A DNA stretch of 64,000 nucleotides from Agromyces sp. Marseille-P2726. Lineage in GTDB: Bacteria > Actinomycetota > Actinomycetes > Actinomycetales > Microbacteriaceae. A program made the position numbers and the translations under genes. Under the pieces are notes generated by a model. It ran no database searches. It was not told the DNA's origin and worked only from the letters and a program-made list of their open reading frames with translations. Shown piece by piece: positions 9,132 through 16,863 of the stretch. Location of the stretch: NCBI RefSeq assembly GCF_902809835.1, contig NZ_CADDWM010000014.1, positions 248,001 through 312,000 of the forward strand, read 5' to 3'. Every line of letters starts with the position of its first letter. Position 1 is the first letter of the stretch.

Positions 9132-10052
9132 GTGATCGAGATCCTCACGGGCTTTGCGATCATCGCACTCGCCGTCGTCGTCGGCTACGTCACCGCTCGT
9201 ACCGGCATCCTCGGGCCGGGCGGCCGTCAGGTGCTGGCGCTGCTCGCGTTCTACGTGCTCGCGCCGTTCCTCCTGTTCTCCGTGCTCGCGACCGCCGACG
9301 TCGGTGCGCTGTTCTCGGCGTTGCTGCCCGTCTCGGCGGTGGCGGCCGTGACCATGATGCTGGCCTTCGCCCTCGTCGCGCTGCTCGCGTGGCGCCGGAG
9401 CATCTCGCACACCGTGATCGGCTCGCTCTCGTCGGGCTACGTGAACGGCAACAACTTCGGCATCCCGATCGCCGTGTACATGCTCGGCGACGCCGCCTTC
9501 GCCGCACCCGTCGTGCTGCTGCAGCTGCTCATCTTCGCGCCGTTCGCGCTCGCGACGCTCGGCGCGCAGGTCGAGGGCCGCACGTCGGTTCGCGCCATCC
9601 TGCGTTCGACGTTGCTGAACCCGATCATCATCGGATCGCTCGCGGGAGTTCTGGTGGCGGTGACCCGCATCGACCTGCCACCCATCGTCCTCGAGCCGAT
9701 CGAGCTCATCGGCCACGCCGCCGTCCCGGTCATGCTCATCTCGTACGGGATGTCGCTGCACGGCCAGCGTCTGCTCGCCGCAGGGACCGGCCGACGCGAC
9801 GTGCTGCTCGCCACGGCGCTGAAGCTCATCGCCATGCCCCTCGCAGCCTGGGCGTTCGGGCGGTTCGCGTTCGGGCTCGACGGCGTCGCGCTGTACGCGG
9901 TGACGGTACTGGCGGCGCTTCCCACCGCCCAGAACGTCTACAACTTCGCGCAGCGGTACGAGACCGCCGAGGTCCTCGCGCGCGACACGGTCCTGCTCAC
10001 CACGATCGGCTCCGTGCCCGTGCTGCTCGCGGTGGCGCTGCTCCTCGGCTGA
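9132..10052 (+). CDS. AEC (auxin efflux carrier) family transporter
   Basis: A 306-residue integral membrane protein from GTG 9132 ([20 protein letters not shown]), with about ten hydrophobic segments and the internal SYGMSLHG and [12 protein letters not shown] stretches typical of this family. The NxxxFGIP region and the polar breaks in both half-repeats mark the transport core. Bacterial members move small organic anions such as malate or malonate; the substrate here is unknown. It diverges from the phosphoketolase gene across about 120 nt that must hold both promoters. A longer frame beginning at 8955 would run antisense into the phosphoketolase N-terminus and is not supported. Confidence 0.88.
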   Translation: MIEILTGFAIIALAVVVGYVTARTGILGPGGRQVLALLAFYVLAPFLLFSVLATADVGALFSALLPVSAVAAVTMMLAFALVALLAWRRSISHTVIGSLSSGYVNGNNFGIPIAVYMLGDAAFAAPVVLLQLLIFAPFALATLGAQVEGRTSVRAILRSTLLNPIIIGSLAGVLVAVTRIDLPPIVLEPIELIGHAAVPVMLISYGMSLHGQRLLAAGTGRRDVLLATALKLIAMPLAAWAFGRFAFGLDGVALYAVTVLAALPTAQNVYNFAQRYETAEVLARDTVLLTTIGSVPVLLAVALLLG

Positions 10053-10107
10053 GCGATCAGGGCAGGATGGTCGCGAGCACCGAACCAGCGAGCACCCCGG
10101 AGGCTGC

Positions 10108-10914
10108 ATGCCCTTCCTGACCGACGACGGACGCCCGCTCGACGAGCTGCTGCTGGCGCAGCGGCCCGCTGACGGGTATCGCTTCGAGGTTCGCGACGGG
10201 TTCGTGTACGACGACCCCGTGACGGGCCGGCGGTACCGGGTGCCGGCTGCGGCGGCAGCGCCGCCCGCGCCGTCCATTCCGCCGCCTGGGCCGTCGACGC
10301 CCCTCCGGGAGCGCCGGCACGGTGTCACCGACCTCGCGTCCGTGCCGATGTGGCTGTGGAGCTTCATCGCGAGCTACGGACGGCAGTCCGCGCCGGCGGT
10401 GCTGCATGACGAGCGGTCGACGGATGCCGCGGAGCTCGGCGATCGGCGTGCAGCGCTCGCCCAGCGCACCGAAGACGATCGCGTGTTCCGCACGGCGCTG
10501 CGCGAGCAGCGCGTACCGCTCCTGCGGGCGTGGCTCATGTGGGCCTGGGTCTCCGCGGATCGAGAGCGCGAGTTCGGCGGTGCCGGGGGAGTGCTGCTGC
10601 TCGCGCAGGTGGTGGTGGGCGCGCTGCTCGTGGTCGGAGCATCCGTCGCTGCGTTCTGGAACCCCTGGTGGCTGCTGCTCGTTCCCGTTCCGGCGCTCGC
10701 GGCGCTCGCGTGGCTCGCGAGGGGACTCGCCTCGCTCGTGCTGCTGCTGACGTACTCGAGCGCCGTGCTGACCCCCCTCATCGTCGTGCACGTCGCGTCG
10801 GTGGTGCCGTTCAGGCTCATCGAGGCGATCGTGGAGGTCGTGACGGGCGGCGACCCGGGCGGCGTGATCCGCCCGACGGCCGAGAGACCGCGGCGCGATG
10901 CCGGCGCCCGCTGA
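10108..10914 (+). CDS. Hypothetical membrane protein
   Basis: A 268-residue protein from ATG 10108 (GGAGG about 7 nt upstream). The N-terminal 80 residues are soluble and end in an Ala/Pro stretch. A middle region contains DRRAALAQRTEDDRVFRTAL. Three to four hydrophobic segments follow from about residue 155 (LLLAQVVVGALLVVGASVAA, LLLVPVPALAALAWLARGL, LVLLLTYSSAVLTPLIVVHV). The family is not recognised. It ends 15 nt from the convergent 697-aa membrane protein gene, leaving no room for a separate terminator. Confidence 0.65.
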   Translation: MPFLTDDGRPLDELLLAQRPADGYRFEVRDGFVYDDPVTGRRYRVPAAAAAPPAPSIPPPGPSTPLRERRHGVTDLASVPMWLWSFIASYGRQSAPAVLHDERSTDAAELGDRRAALAQRTEDDRVFRTALREQRVPLLRAWLMWAWVSADREREFGGAGGVLLLAQVVVGALLVVGASVAAFWNPWWLLLVPVPALAALAWLARGLASLVLLLTYSSAVLTPLIVVHVASVVPFRLIEAIVEVVTGGDPGGVIRPTAERPRRDAGAR

Positions 10915-10929
10915 GCTCGGTGCGCGAAC

Positions 10930-13023
10930 TCAGGCACCCCGCACGGTGCGGTCGTCGAGCCCGGCGGCATCGGGTTCGGGCCGCGGCACCCATCCGTGGA
11001 AGTGCTTCGCCCACCACGTCGCCCAGGCGCCCTCGGGGTCGAGCAGCGCCCTGCGCGCCGCGAGCTCCTGCGTGTACTCGGCGCTCTCGATCGCGACGCC
11101 GAGGCGCATGCGCTCGGCCGGGGGCAGGATCGACGACGGCGCGTCGAGCGACTCGCGCTCGGGCACGACGACCGGCGCCGGCGCGAACCGCGGCTCGGCG
11201 ATGACGAACGCCGCGACGACGATGAGCACGACGGCCCAGAACGCCAGCCACCCCGAATCCAGCGGCGGCTCGACCCAGTCGACGATGGCGAACCAGACGA
11301 CGAGGGCGGCGCCGGCCACGTAGATCGCGCGTGGGAGTGCGGTCAGCACCAGCCAGGTGCGCACGTCGAGGGGACACCGATCCCAGACGATCGAGCGTTC
11401 GGTCTGCTTCTGCATGAGCTGGTTGAGCCAGATGAGGAGCGCCGCGACGAGCGCCGAGGCCACGACCCAGCCGATGGGGGTCAGCCGCGTGGGATTCGCG
11501 TTCTCGTCGAGGAGGAACGAGACGAGGTTCAGCGGTGCCGATCCGTCGAGGCCGGGGATGAGCCCGATCACCCAGCCGATGGCACGTGCGACCGCCGTGA
11601 TGACCAGGGCCAGGAACGCCGACGCCCCCGACAGCCCGGGCAGGATCGCCGCGATCACGAGGGCGGCGATCGTCGACAGCCCGAGCGACTTCTTGTCGAT
11701 GACGACGAGGCGGTTGCGGATGTAGTCGACCGGCGCGGTGACCGTCGGGAAGTCGGGTCCGAGCAGGTGCCGCACGGTGGGCTCGACGACCTGCACCGTG
11801 TTGGCGAAGTACATGCCGTGGTCGAGGATCGGCTGGCTGGTGTTGTGCACGGCGTGTTCCTCGGGGCCGAGCGCGTCGGTCGCCGGCGACGGGAAGTACG
11901 CGGCCTGCCAGCGCTTGCGCGCCTCCCGCTTGGTGTCGGCGATCGGGCCGGCCGAGAACGGATCCCAGATCGCCCAGTGATTCGACCAGGCCACGCGCTC
12001 GTGCTCCGGCGCGTTCCGGTTCTTCTCGATCCACGTGTTCACGGGCGTGTACGTGTCCTTGCGACCCTGCCACTTCTCCCGGCCGAGCAGCACCACGGCC
12101 GCACCGACGGTCGTGAGCCGACGCACGTTGAGCTTCGCGGGCTCGAGCTCCTCGAAGAGCGCGAAGGTGGCGACGGCGGCCCCCTGGGAGTGGGCGAAGA
12201 GGTGCACCTCGCCGTCGTCGCCGACGAGCTGCTTCGCCCGTTCGAGCGCGTCGCGCACCACGAGCCGCATCGCGGACGCTCGAACGGGTCGCTCCTTCCA
12301 GGAGGCGACGTCGCCGATCGACTCGACGAGCTGGTCGAGCACGCCCTGGGCGATGTTCTTGAACCACGGGATGAGCAGCAGCGGGCTGAGGAGCGGGAGG
12401 ATCGGCGTGAGCACGACGCCGACCAGCACGAGGAACACCCAGACCACGACGTACGCGAGCGACGAGATGACGAGCCGCACGAGGTCGACGAGGAAGTTCA
12501 CTGGCTTCGGCATGAGCAGCACCTGCTTCGGGGCGCGAAGCCGGTGCACGAGGGTGAGGCACGAGAGCACGACCATCGTGTTCCAGAACAACCCGAGGCT
12601 GCGCGTGATCGCCCGCCACATGAACGGTACGGCCCACTTGAACACCTGTGCGCGGGTCATCGGCACGAAGGACTCCGACCACCTGGCCTCGAGGATCGCG
12701 ACGTTGCGCTCGACCGTCTCGACCGGGGCATCCGATGGGGCGTCGGGATCGCGACGCTTCGGGAACCGCACGGTGGCCGTCACCATGGGAACGTCGCCCG
12801 AGAGGTCGGACTCGTGGATGGTCACCCCGTGGGTCTCGTCGGCGCCGATCATGCGGTCGCGCGCGACCCAGTCCATGCGCTCGAGCAGCGGCTCCGCCCA
12901 CTCCAGCAGGATCTGGCTCCGATGGGCGTTGCCCATGCCGTGCACGACGACCAGCGCCGCGTCGAACTGGCCGGCCTGCGGCCGGGCGGTCGATTCGGAA
13001 CCCACATCGGGGGCGATCAGCAT
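10930..13023 (-). CDS. Large membrane protein with alpha/beta-hydrolase (lipase-like) motif
   Basis: A 697-residue protein from ATG 13023, with a strong AGGAGG upstream. The N-terminus ALVVVHGMGNAHRSQILLEW looks like the first strand and oxyanion loop of an alpha/beta hydrolase. HLFAHSQGAAVATFALFEEL around residue 275 supplies the GxSxG-like nucleophile elbow (here A-H-S-Q-G). Hydrophobic segments lie on both sides: about residues 140-165, 185-235, 455-500, 520-540, 560-585 and 600-620. The hydrolase core is therefore interleaved with membrane spans, which I do not recognise as a named family. A membrane-bound esterase or lipase is plausible; no catalytic Asp/His could be assigned with confidence. 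Confidence 0.75.
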   Translation of the reverse strand: MLIAPDVGSESTARPQAGQFDAALVVVHGMGNAHRSQILLEWAEPLLERMDWVARDRMIGADETHGVTIHESDLSGDVPMVTATVRFPKRRDPDAPSDAPVETVERNVAILEARWSESFVPMTRAQVFKWAVPFMWRAITRSLGLFWNTMVVLSCLTLVHRLRAPKQVLLMPKPVNFLVDLVRLVISSLAYVVVWVFLVLVGVVLTPILPLLSPLLLIPWFKNIAQGVLDQLVESIGDVASWKERPVRASAMRLVVRDALERAKQLVGDDGEVHLFAHSQGAAVATFALFEELEPAKLNVRRLTTVGAAVVLLGREKWQGRKDTYTPVNTWIEKNRNAPEHERVAWSNHWAIWDPFSAGPIADTKREARKRWQAAYFPSPATDALGPEEHAVHNTSQPILDHGMYFANTVQVVEPTVRHLLGPDFPTVTAPVDYIRNRLVVIDKKSLGLSTIAALVIAAILPGLSGASAFLALVITAVARAIGWVIGLIPGLDGSAPLNLVSFLLDENANPTRLTPIGWVVASALVAALLIWLNQLMQKQTERSIVWDRCPLDVRTWLVLTALPRAIYVAGAALVVWFAIVDWVEPPLDSGWLAFWAVVLIVVAAFVIAEPRFAPAPVVVPERESLDAPSSILPPAERMRLGVAIESAEYTQELAARRALLDPEGAWATWWAKHFHGWVPRPEPDAAGLDDRTVRGA

Positions 13024-13141
13024 GTGCTCCTCCTGCGTCGGTCGGCGCCCCGCTCACGGGCCTCTCGGCACGCTAGTGGGCCGCGCCCGGGCGGATCAAG
13101 CTTTCGGTGGTCCTCGACCGCCGGAAGCCCGATCACGACGT

Positions 13142-13157
13142 TCAGGGGTACCCCTGA
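13142..13157. promoter_or_regulatory. 16-nt perfect palindrome, candidate operator
   Basis: TCAGGGGTACCCCTGA is perfectly self-complementary and sits centrally between two divergent genes, about 120 nt from one start and 195 nt from the other. This is the geometry of a shared operator. No regulator gene is adjacent, so the ligand protein is unknown. Confidence 0.4.
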
Positions 13158-13246
13158 TGCCCCAGCCCGACGCCGTTCGTAACGTTGATCTCGGTCGCGC
13201 GCTGCCGGATCGCAGGGGGAACTGTCACGGTGGCGCCGACCCGACA

Positions 13247-13283
13247 GCCGGCCCGCACCTCCGAACGCGAGGTGCCGGCCGGC
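13247..13283 (+). other. Long leader hairpin upstream of the LGFP-repeat gene
   Basis: Arms 13247-13261 and 13269-13283 pair over 15 nt with one C-C mismatch around a 7-nt loop (CGAACGC). It ends about 70 nt before the start at 13352 and is followed by a pyrimidine-rich tract, not a clean U-run. It could be a transcript leader structure, an attenuator, or a terminator for read-through. Confidence 0.45.
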
Positions 13284-13351
13284 TCCCTCTTCCTCCCGGG
13301 CCCGGCCCGGCCCCCACCCCGGCACGGCCGGGCCGACGAGCGGAGAACCCG

Positions 13352-13837
13352 ATGGACCACTCGATCACCTGGAGCGACTTCCGCACCGCGGTGCGCTACG
13401 ACCCGACGAGTCCGCTGCTGCTGGCGGTCCCCGCGATCAGCGCGAAGCGCGCCGAGCATTCCTGGCTCGGTGAGGCGGTCTCGCTGCACACACGCGTCGG
13501 CGACGGCGAGGTGCACCGCCGCGAGTACGAGCGCGGCACCGTCTACTGGACCGAACGGCACGGCACGGCACTCGTGCACGGCATGGTTCGCGACATCTGG
13601 ACGCTGCTCGGCGGCGAGCGCTCGGCGCTCGGGCTGCCCGTGGCCGATGTCCAGTTCGACGCGACGAACGGTGAGTTCAGCGGATGCTTCGAGCACGGCA
13701 GCATCGTTTGGTCGCCCGCCCTGGGTCCCACCATCTCGGTGGCGGTGCCCGCGACCTCCGCAGCCGATGCGCTCGTGGACGGCGGGGACCTCGAGGCGGT
13801 CGGCGGCCCGAACGCGGATCTCGCACCCGCGACCTGA
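13352..13837 (+). CDS. LGFP-repeat-like protein
   Basis: A 161-residue protein from ATG 13352. The second half reads as an LGFP-type unit: VRDIWTLLGGERSALGLPV, then NGEFSGCFEHGSIVWSPALG. That matches the pattern helix, LGGxxSxLGxPxxD, FxxGxIxWxPxxG seen in actinobacterial LGFP repeats, usually found in envelope or peptidoglycan-associated proteins. No signal peptide is visible, so secretion is doubtful, and only about one complete repeat is present. It precedes the DUF3516 helicase gene by 38 nt on the same strand. Confidence 0.65.
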   Translation: MDHSITWSDFRTAVRYDPTSPLLLAVPAISAKRAEHSWLGEAVSLHTRVGDGEVHRREYERGTVYWTERHGTALVHGMVRDIWTLLGGERSALGLPVADVQFDATNGEFSGCFEHGSIVWSPALGPTISVAVPATSAADALVDGGDLEAVGGPNADLAPAT

Positions 13838-13875
13838 CACCGGGCCATCCGGCCGCTCGTGACAGACTCGGACGG

Positions 13876-16569
13876 ATGACCCAGCCGCTCCTCGATCGTG
13901 CCCCGCGCCCGTACGACGCCGACGCGATGTACGACGCGTTCGTCGAGTGGGCCGACGAGCGGGGGTTCGCGCTCTACCCTGCGCAGGACGAGGCGATCAT
14001 CGAGATCGTCTCGGGCGCGAACGTGATCCTCTCCACGCCGACCGGCACGGGCAAGTCGCTCGTCGCGGTCGCGGCGCACGCGGCATCCGTCGCCCGGGGC
14101 GGCCGCACCTGGTACACGGCGCCCATCAAGGCGCTCGTGAGCGAGAAGTTCTTCCAGCTGGTCGAGATCTTCGGCGCCCGGAACGTCGGCATGGTCACCG
14201 GTGACAGCTCGGTGAATCCCGATGCCCCGATCATCTGCTGCACCGCCGAGATCCTCGCCAACCTCGCGCTGCGTCAGGGCCCGGATGCCGCGGTCGACCA
14301 GGTCGTCATGGACGAGTTCCACTACTACGGCGATCCCGAGCGCGGCTGGGCGTGGCAGGTGCCGCTCATCACGCTGCCGCGGGTGCAGTTCATCCTCATG
14401 TCGGCCACGCTCGGCGACGTCACGGCCATCGCCGACGACCTCACGCGACGCACGGGTCGCGAGACCGCGCGCGTCATGGGGGTGGATCGGCCCGTGCCGC
14501 TGCACTTCTCCTACGCGAAGACCCCCGTGCAGGAGACCGTGGAGGAGCTGCTCGAGACCCGGCAGGCGCCGGTCTACATCGTGCACTTCTCGCAGGCCGC
14601 CGCCATGGAGCGGGCGCAGGCCCTGTCGTCGATCCGGGTCGTCTCGCGCGAGGGGCGTGACGAGATCGCCGACGCGATCGGCGGGTTCCGCTTCACGACG
14701 GCGTTCGGCAAGACCCTCTCGCGGCTCGTGCGCGCCGGCATCGGCGTGCATCACGCGGGCATGCTGCCGCGGTACCGGAGGCTCGTCGAGACGCTCGCCC
14801 AGCGCGGGCTGCTCCGCGTCATCTGCGGCACCGACACGCTCGGGGTCGGCATCAACGTGCCGATCCGCTCGGTGCTCATCACCGCGCTCTCGAAGTACGA
14901 CGGCCAGCGGATGCGGCAGCTCAGCGCCCGTGAGTTCCACCAGATCTCGGGGCGGGCCGGGCGTGCGGGGTACGACACGGCCGGAACGGTCGTGGTGCTC
15001 GCACCCGACCACGAGATCGAGAACGAGACCGCGATCCGCAAGGCCGGCGACGACCCGAAGAAGCTGCGGAAGATCGTGCGCAAGAAGGCGCCCACGGGAT
15101 TCGTCACCTGGGGCGAGGGGTCGTTCGAGCGGCTCGTCGCGGCCGAGCCCGAGGCGCTGGTGCCGCAACTGAAGCTGACGGCGGCGATGCTGATCAACGT
15201 GATCGGCCGCGGGGGAGACGTCGTCGGCGGCATCCGATCGCTCGTCTTCGACAATCACGAGCCGCGGGCGCGGCAGTACGAGCTGGCCCGGCGTGCGCTC
15301 GAGATCCTGCGGACGCTGCGCGCCGCCGGGGTGGTCGAGATCCTCGAGCCCACGGCGCCCGGGCGCCTCGCCGACCTCCGGCTCACGGTCGACCTGCAGC
15401 CGAACTTCGCGCTGAACCAGCCGCTCTCGCCGTTCGCGCTCGCGGCCATCGAGCTGCTCGACCCTTCTGCGGGTCGAGGAGGCCCGCAGGGCCGTCCGGA
15501 TTCTGCGGGTCGAGGAGGCCCGCAGGGCCGTCTCGATTCTGCGGGTCGAGGAGGCCCGCAGGGCCGTCCGGATTCTGCGGGTCGAGGAGGCCCGCAGGGC
15601 CGTCTCGAGACCGAGGGCCGTCTCGAGACGGCGACCGACGGCGTCGGCACGGGCCATTACGCCCTCGACGTCGTGTCGATCATCGAGTCGACACTCGACG
15701 ACCCGCGGCCGATCCTGTCGCAGCAGCAGTTCAAGGCCCGCGGCGAGGCCGTCGCCGAGATGAAGCGCGAGGGCATCGAGTTCGAGCAGCGCATGGAGGC
15801 GCTCGAGGAGGTGACCTGGCCCAAACCGCTCGACGAACTGCTCGCCCAGGCCTTCGAGACGTTCGCGTCGACCCAGCCGTGGGTGCTCGACTTCGAGCTG
15901 TCGCCGAAGTCGGTCGTGCGCGACATGTTCGAGCGCAGCATGTCGTTCGGCGAGTACGTGTCGTACTACCAGCTGGCGCGCAGCGAGGGGCTCGTGCTGC
16001 GGTACCTCTCCGACGCCTTCCGAGCCATCCGGCAGACGGTGCCGAGCGAGGCGAAGGACGAGGAGCTGCTCGACATCATCGAGTGGCTCGGCGAACTCGT
16101 GCGACAGGTCGACTCGAGTCTCGTCGACGAGTGGAACGAGCTCGTCGATCCCTCGAGTCACCTGCCCGAGGACGAGGCCGCCGTGGTTCCGCCGCCACCG
16201 CCGTCGGTGGTGACGAACCGGCGCGCCTTCACGGTGCTCGTGCGCAACGAGCTGTTCCGACGCGTGCAGCTCGCCGCGCTCGATCACGACGACGAGCTCC
16301 AGTTGCTCGACCCGGGTCCCATGTGGCCCGACGCGCTGAACCGCTACTACGCCGAGCACGATGAGATCCTCACGGGCGGCCCCGCGCGCTCGCCGCGGCT
16401 GGTCACGATCGACGAATCGGATGCCGCGGACGGCGTCTGGCACGTCGAGCAGACGATCGACGATCCCGCCGGCGACCACGATTGGCGCATCCGGGCGGAG
16501 GTCGACCTGCATGCGTCTGCCGAGGAGGGCGCTGCGGTCCTGCGCGTCACCGAGGTCGTGCGGCTTTGA
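13876..16569 (+). CDS. DEAD/DEAH-box helicase with DUF3516 C-terminal domain
   Basis: An 897-residue SF2 helicase from ATG 13876. Motif I is STPTGTGKS (Lys60), motif II MDEFHYY, motif III SATLGD, and motif VI HQISGRAGRAGYDTAG, in the expected order across two RecA-like lobes (residues 1-400). The C-terminal half matches the DUF3516 region of actinobacterial Ski2/Mtr4-like helicases. RNA or DNA unwinding is expected; the biological role is undefined. Residues about 531-578 are a four-fold 12-residue repeat encoded by an in-frame 36-nt tandem expansion (15465-15608), inserted just after FALAAIELLD. This makes it longer than I would expect for the family, and the insert is Gly/Arg/Pro rich, probably a disordered loop. 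Confidence 0.9.
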   Translation: MTQPLLDRAPRPYDADAMYDAFVEWADERGFALYPAQDEAIIEIVSGANVILSTPTGTGKSLVAVAAHAASVARGGRTWYTAPIKALVSEKFFQLVEIFGARNVGMVTGDSSVNPDAPIICCTAEILANLALRQGPDAAVDQVVMDEFHYYGDPERGWAWQVPLITLPRVQFILMSATLGDVTAIADDLTRRTGRETARVMGVDRPVPLHFSYAKTPVQETVEELLETRQAPVYIVHFSQAAAMERAQALSSIRVVSREGRDEIADAIGGFRFTTAFGKTLSRLVRAGIGVHHAGMLPRYRRLVETLAQRGLLRVICGTDTLGVGINVPIRSVLITALSKYDGQRMRQLSAREFHQISGRAGRAGYDTAGTVVVLAPDHEIENETAIRKAGDDPKKLRKIVRKKAPTGFVTWGEGSFERLVAAEPEALVPQLKLTAAMLINVIGRGGDVVGGIRSLVFDNHEPRARQYELARRALEILRTLRAAGVVEILEPTAPGRLADLRLTVDLQPNFALNQPLSPFALAAIELLDPSAGRGGPQGRPDSAGRGGPQGRLDSAGRGGPQGRPDSAGRGGPQGRLETEGRLETATDGVGTGHYALDVVSIIESTLDDPRPILSQQQFKARGEAVAEMKREGIEFEQRMEALEEVTWPKPLDELLAQAFETFASTQPWVLDFELSPKSVVRDMFERSMSFGEYVSYYQLARSEGLVLRYLSDAFRAIRQTVPSEAKDEELLDIIEWLGELVRQVDSSLVDEWNELVDPSSHLPEDEAAVVPPPPPSVVTNRRAFTVLVRNELFRRVQLAALDHDDELQLLDPGPMWPDALNRYYAEHDEILTGGPARSPRLVTIDESDAADGVWHVEQTIDDPAGDHDWRIRAEVDLHASAEEGAAVLRVTEVVRL
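15465..15608 (+). repeat. Four tandem 36-nt repeats inside the helicase gene
   Basis: Four exact-length units start at 15465, 15501, 15537 and 15573. Units 1 and 3 end in GTCCGGA and units 2 and 4 in GTCTCGA, so the array looks like a duplicated 72-nt doublet. Each unit contains GGGTCGAGGAGG flanked by TGCGGG/CCCGCA, matching one arm of the palindromic elements elsewhere in the window. Because 36 is divisible by 3 the frame is kept; the units encode SAGRGGPQGRPD or SAGRGGPQGRLD/E. Confidence 0.9.
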
Positions 16570-16589
16570 GGAGGGCGGGACCGAGACGC

Positions 16590-16640
16590 GACTGGTCTCG
16601 ATACGCGACCGACTTCGTCGGGCGCTACTCGACCCACGGG
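16590..16640. repeat. REP-like palindromic element downstream of the helicase
   Basis: GGTCTCGATACGC (from 16594), a small CCGAC/GTCGG hairpin around CTTC, then GCTACTCGACCC. It shares the GGTCTCGA and CTACTCGACC ends with the tandem units at 26761. Located 20-70 nt after the helicase stop in a 294-nt gap that otherwise shows nothing recognisable before the nucleotidase ribosome site. Confidence 0.65.
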
Positions 16641-16863
16641 ACCGACTGCGCGCATCCGCGCGTTCGACCGCGGCATCCGTGCTCATCTGAGCGCTCGAGG
16701 TGGATCTCGGGTGTCGACGGGGGAGGAATGCGCGCATTCCTCTTGGCAGAGGGGGAACCCGAACGTACGCTGCTGATGTCCCCTGCATTGCGTGTCAGGG
16801 GGCGCATGGCCGGGGGATGCGAATCCGAAGCTCCCTCGCGCGACTCGCAGAGGAGACAACGGG

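Larger units (their letters stand above)
13024..13351. other. Divergent intergenic region with palindrome and long hairpin
   Basis: 328 nt without a gene between the divergent membrane hydrolase and LGFP genes. It holds a 16-nt perfect palindrome (13142-13157) and a 15-nt-armed hairpin (13247-13283), both listed separately, and a C-rich tract just upstream of the LGFP start. No convincing -35/-10 pair was found. Confidence 0.6.

Noticed and set aside
13543-16788. 1081-aa minus-strand frame opposite the helicase
   Set aside because: Shadow of the helicase codons; no domain, and the plus frame has all helicase motifs.
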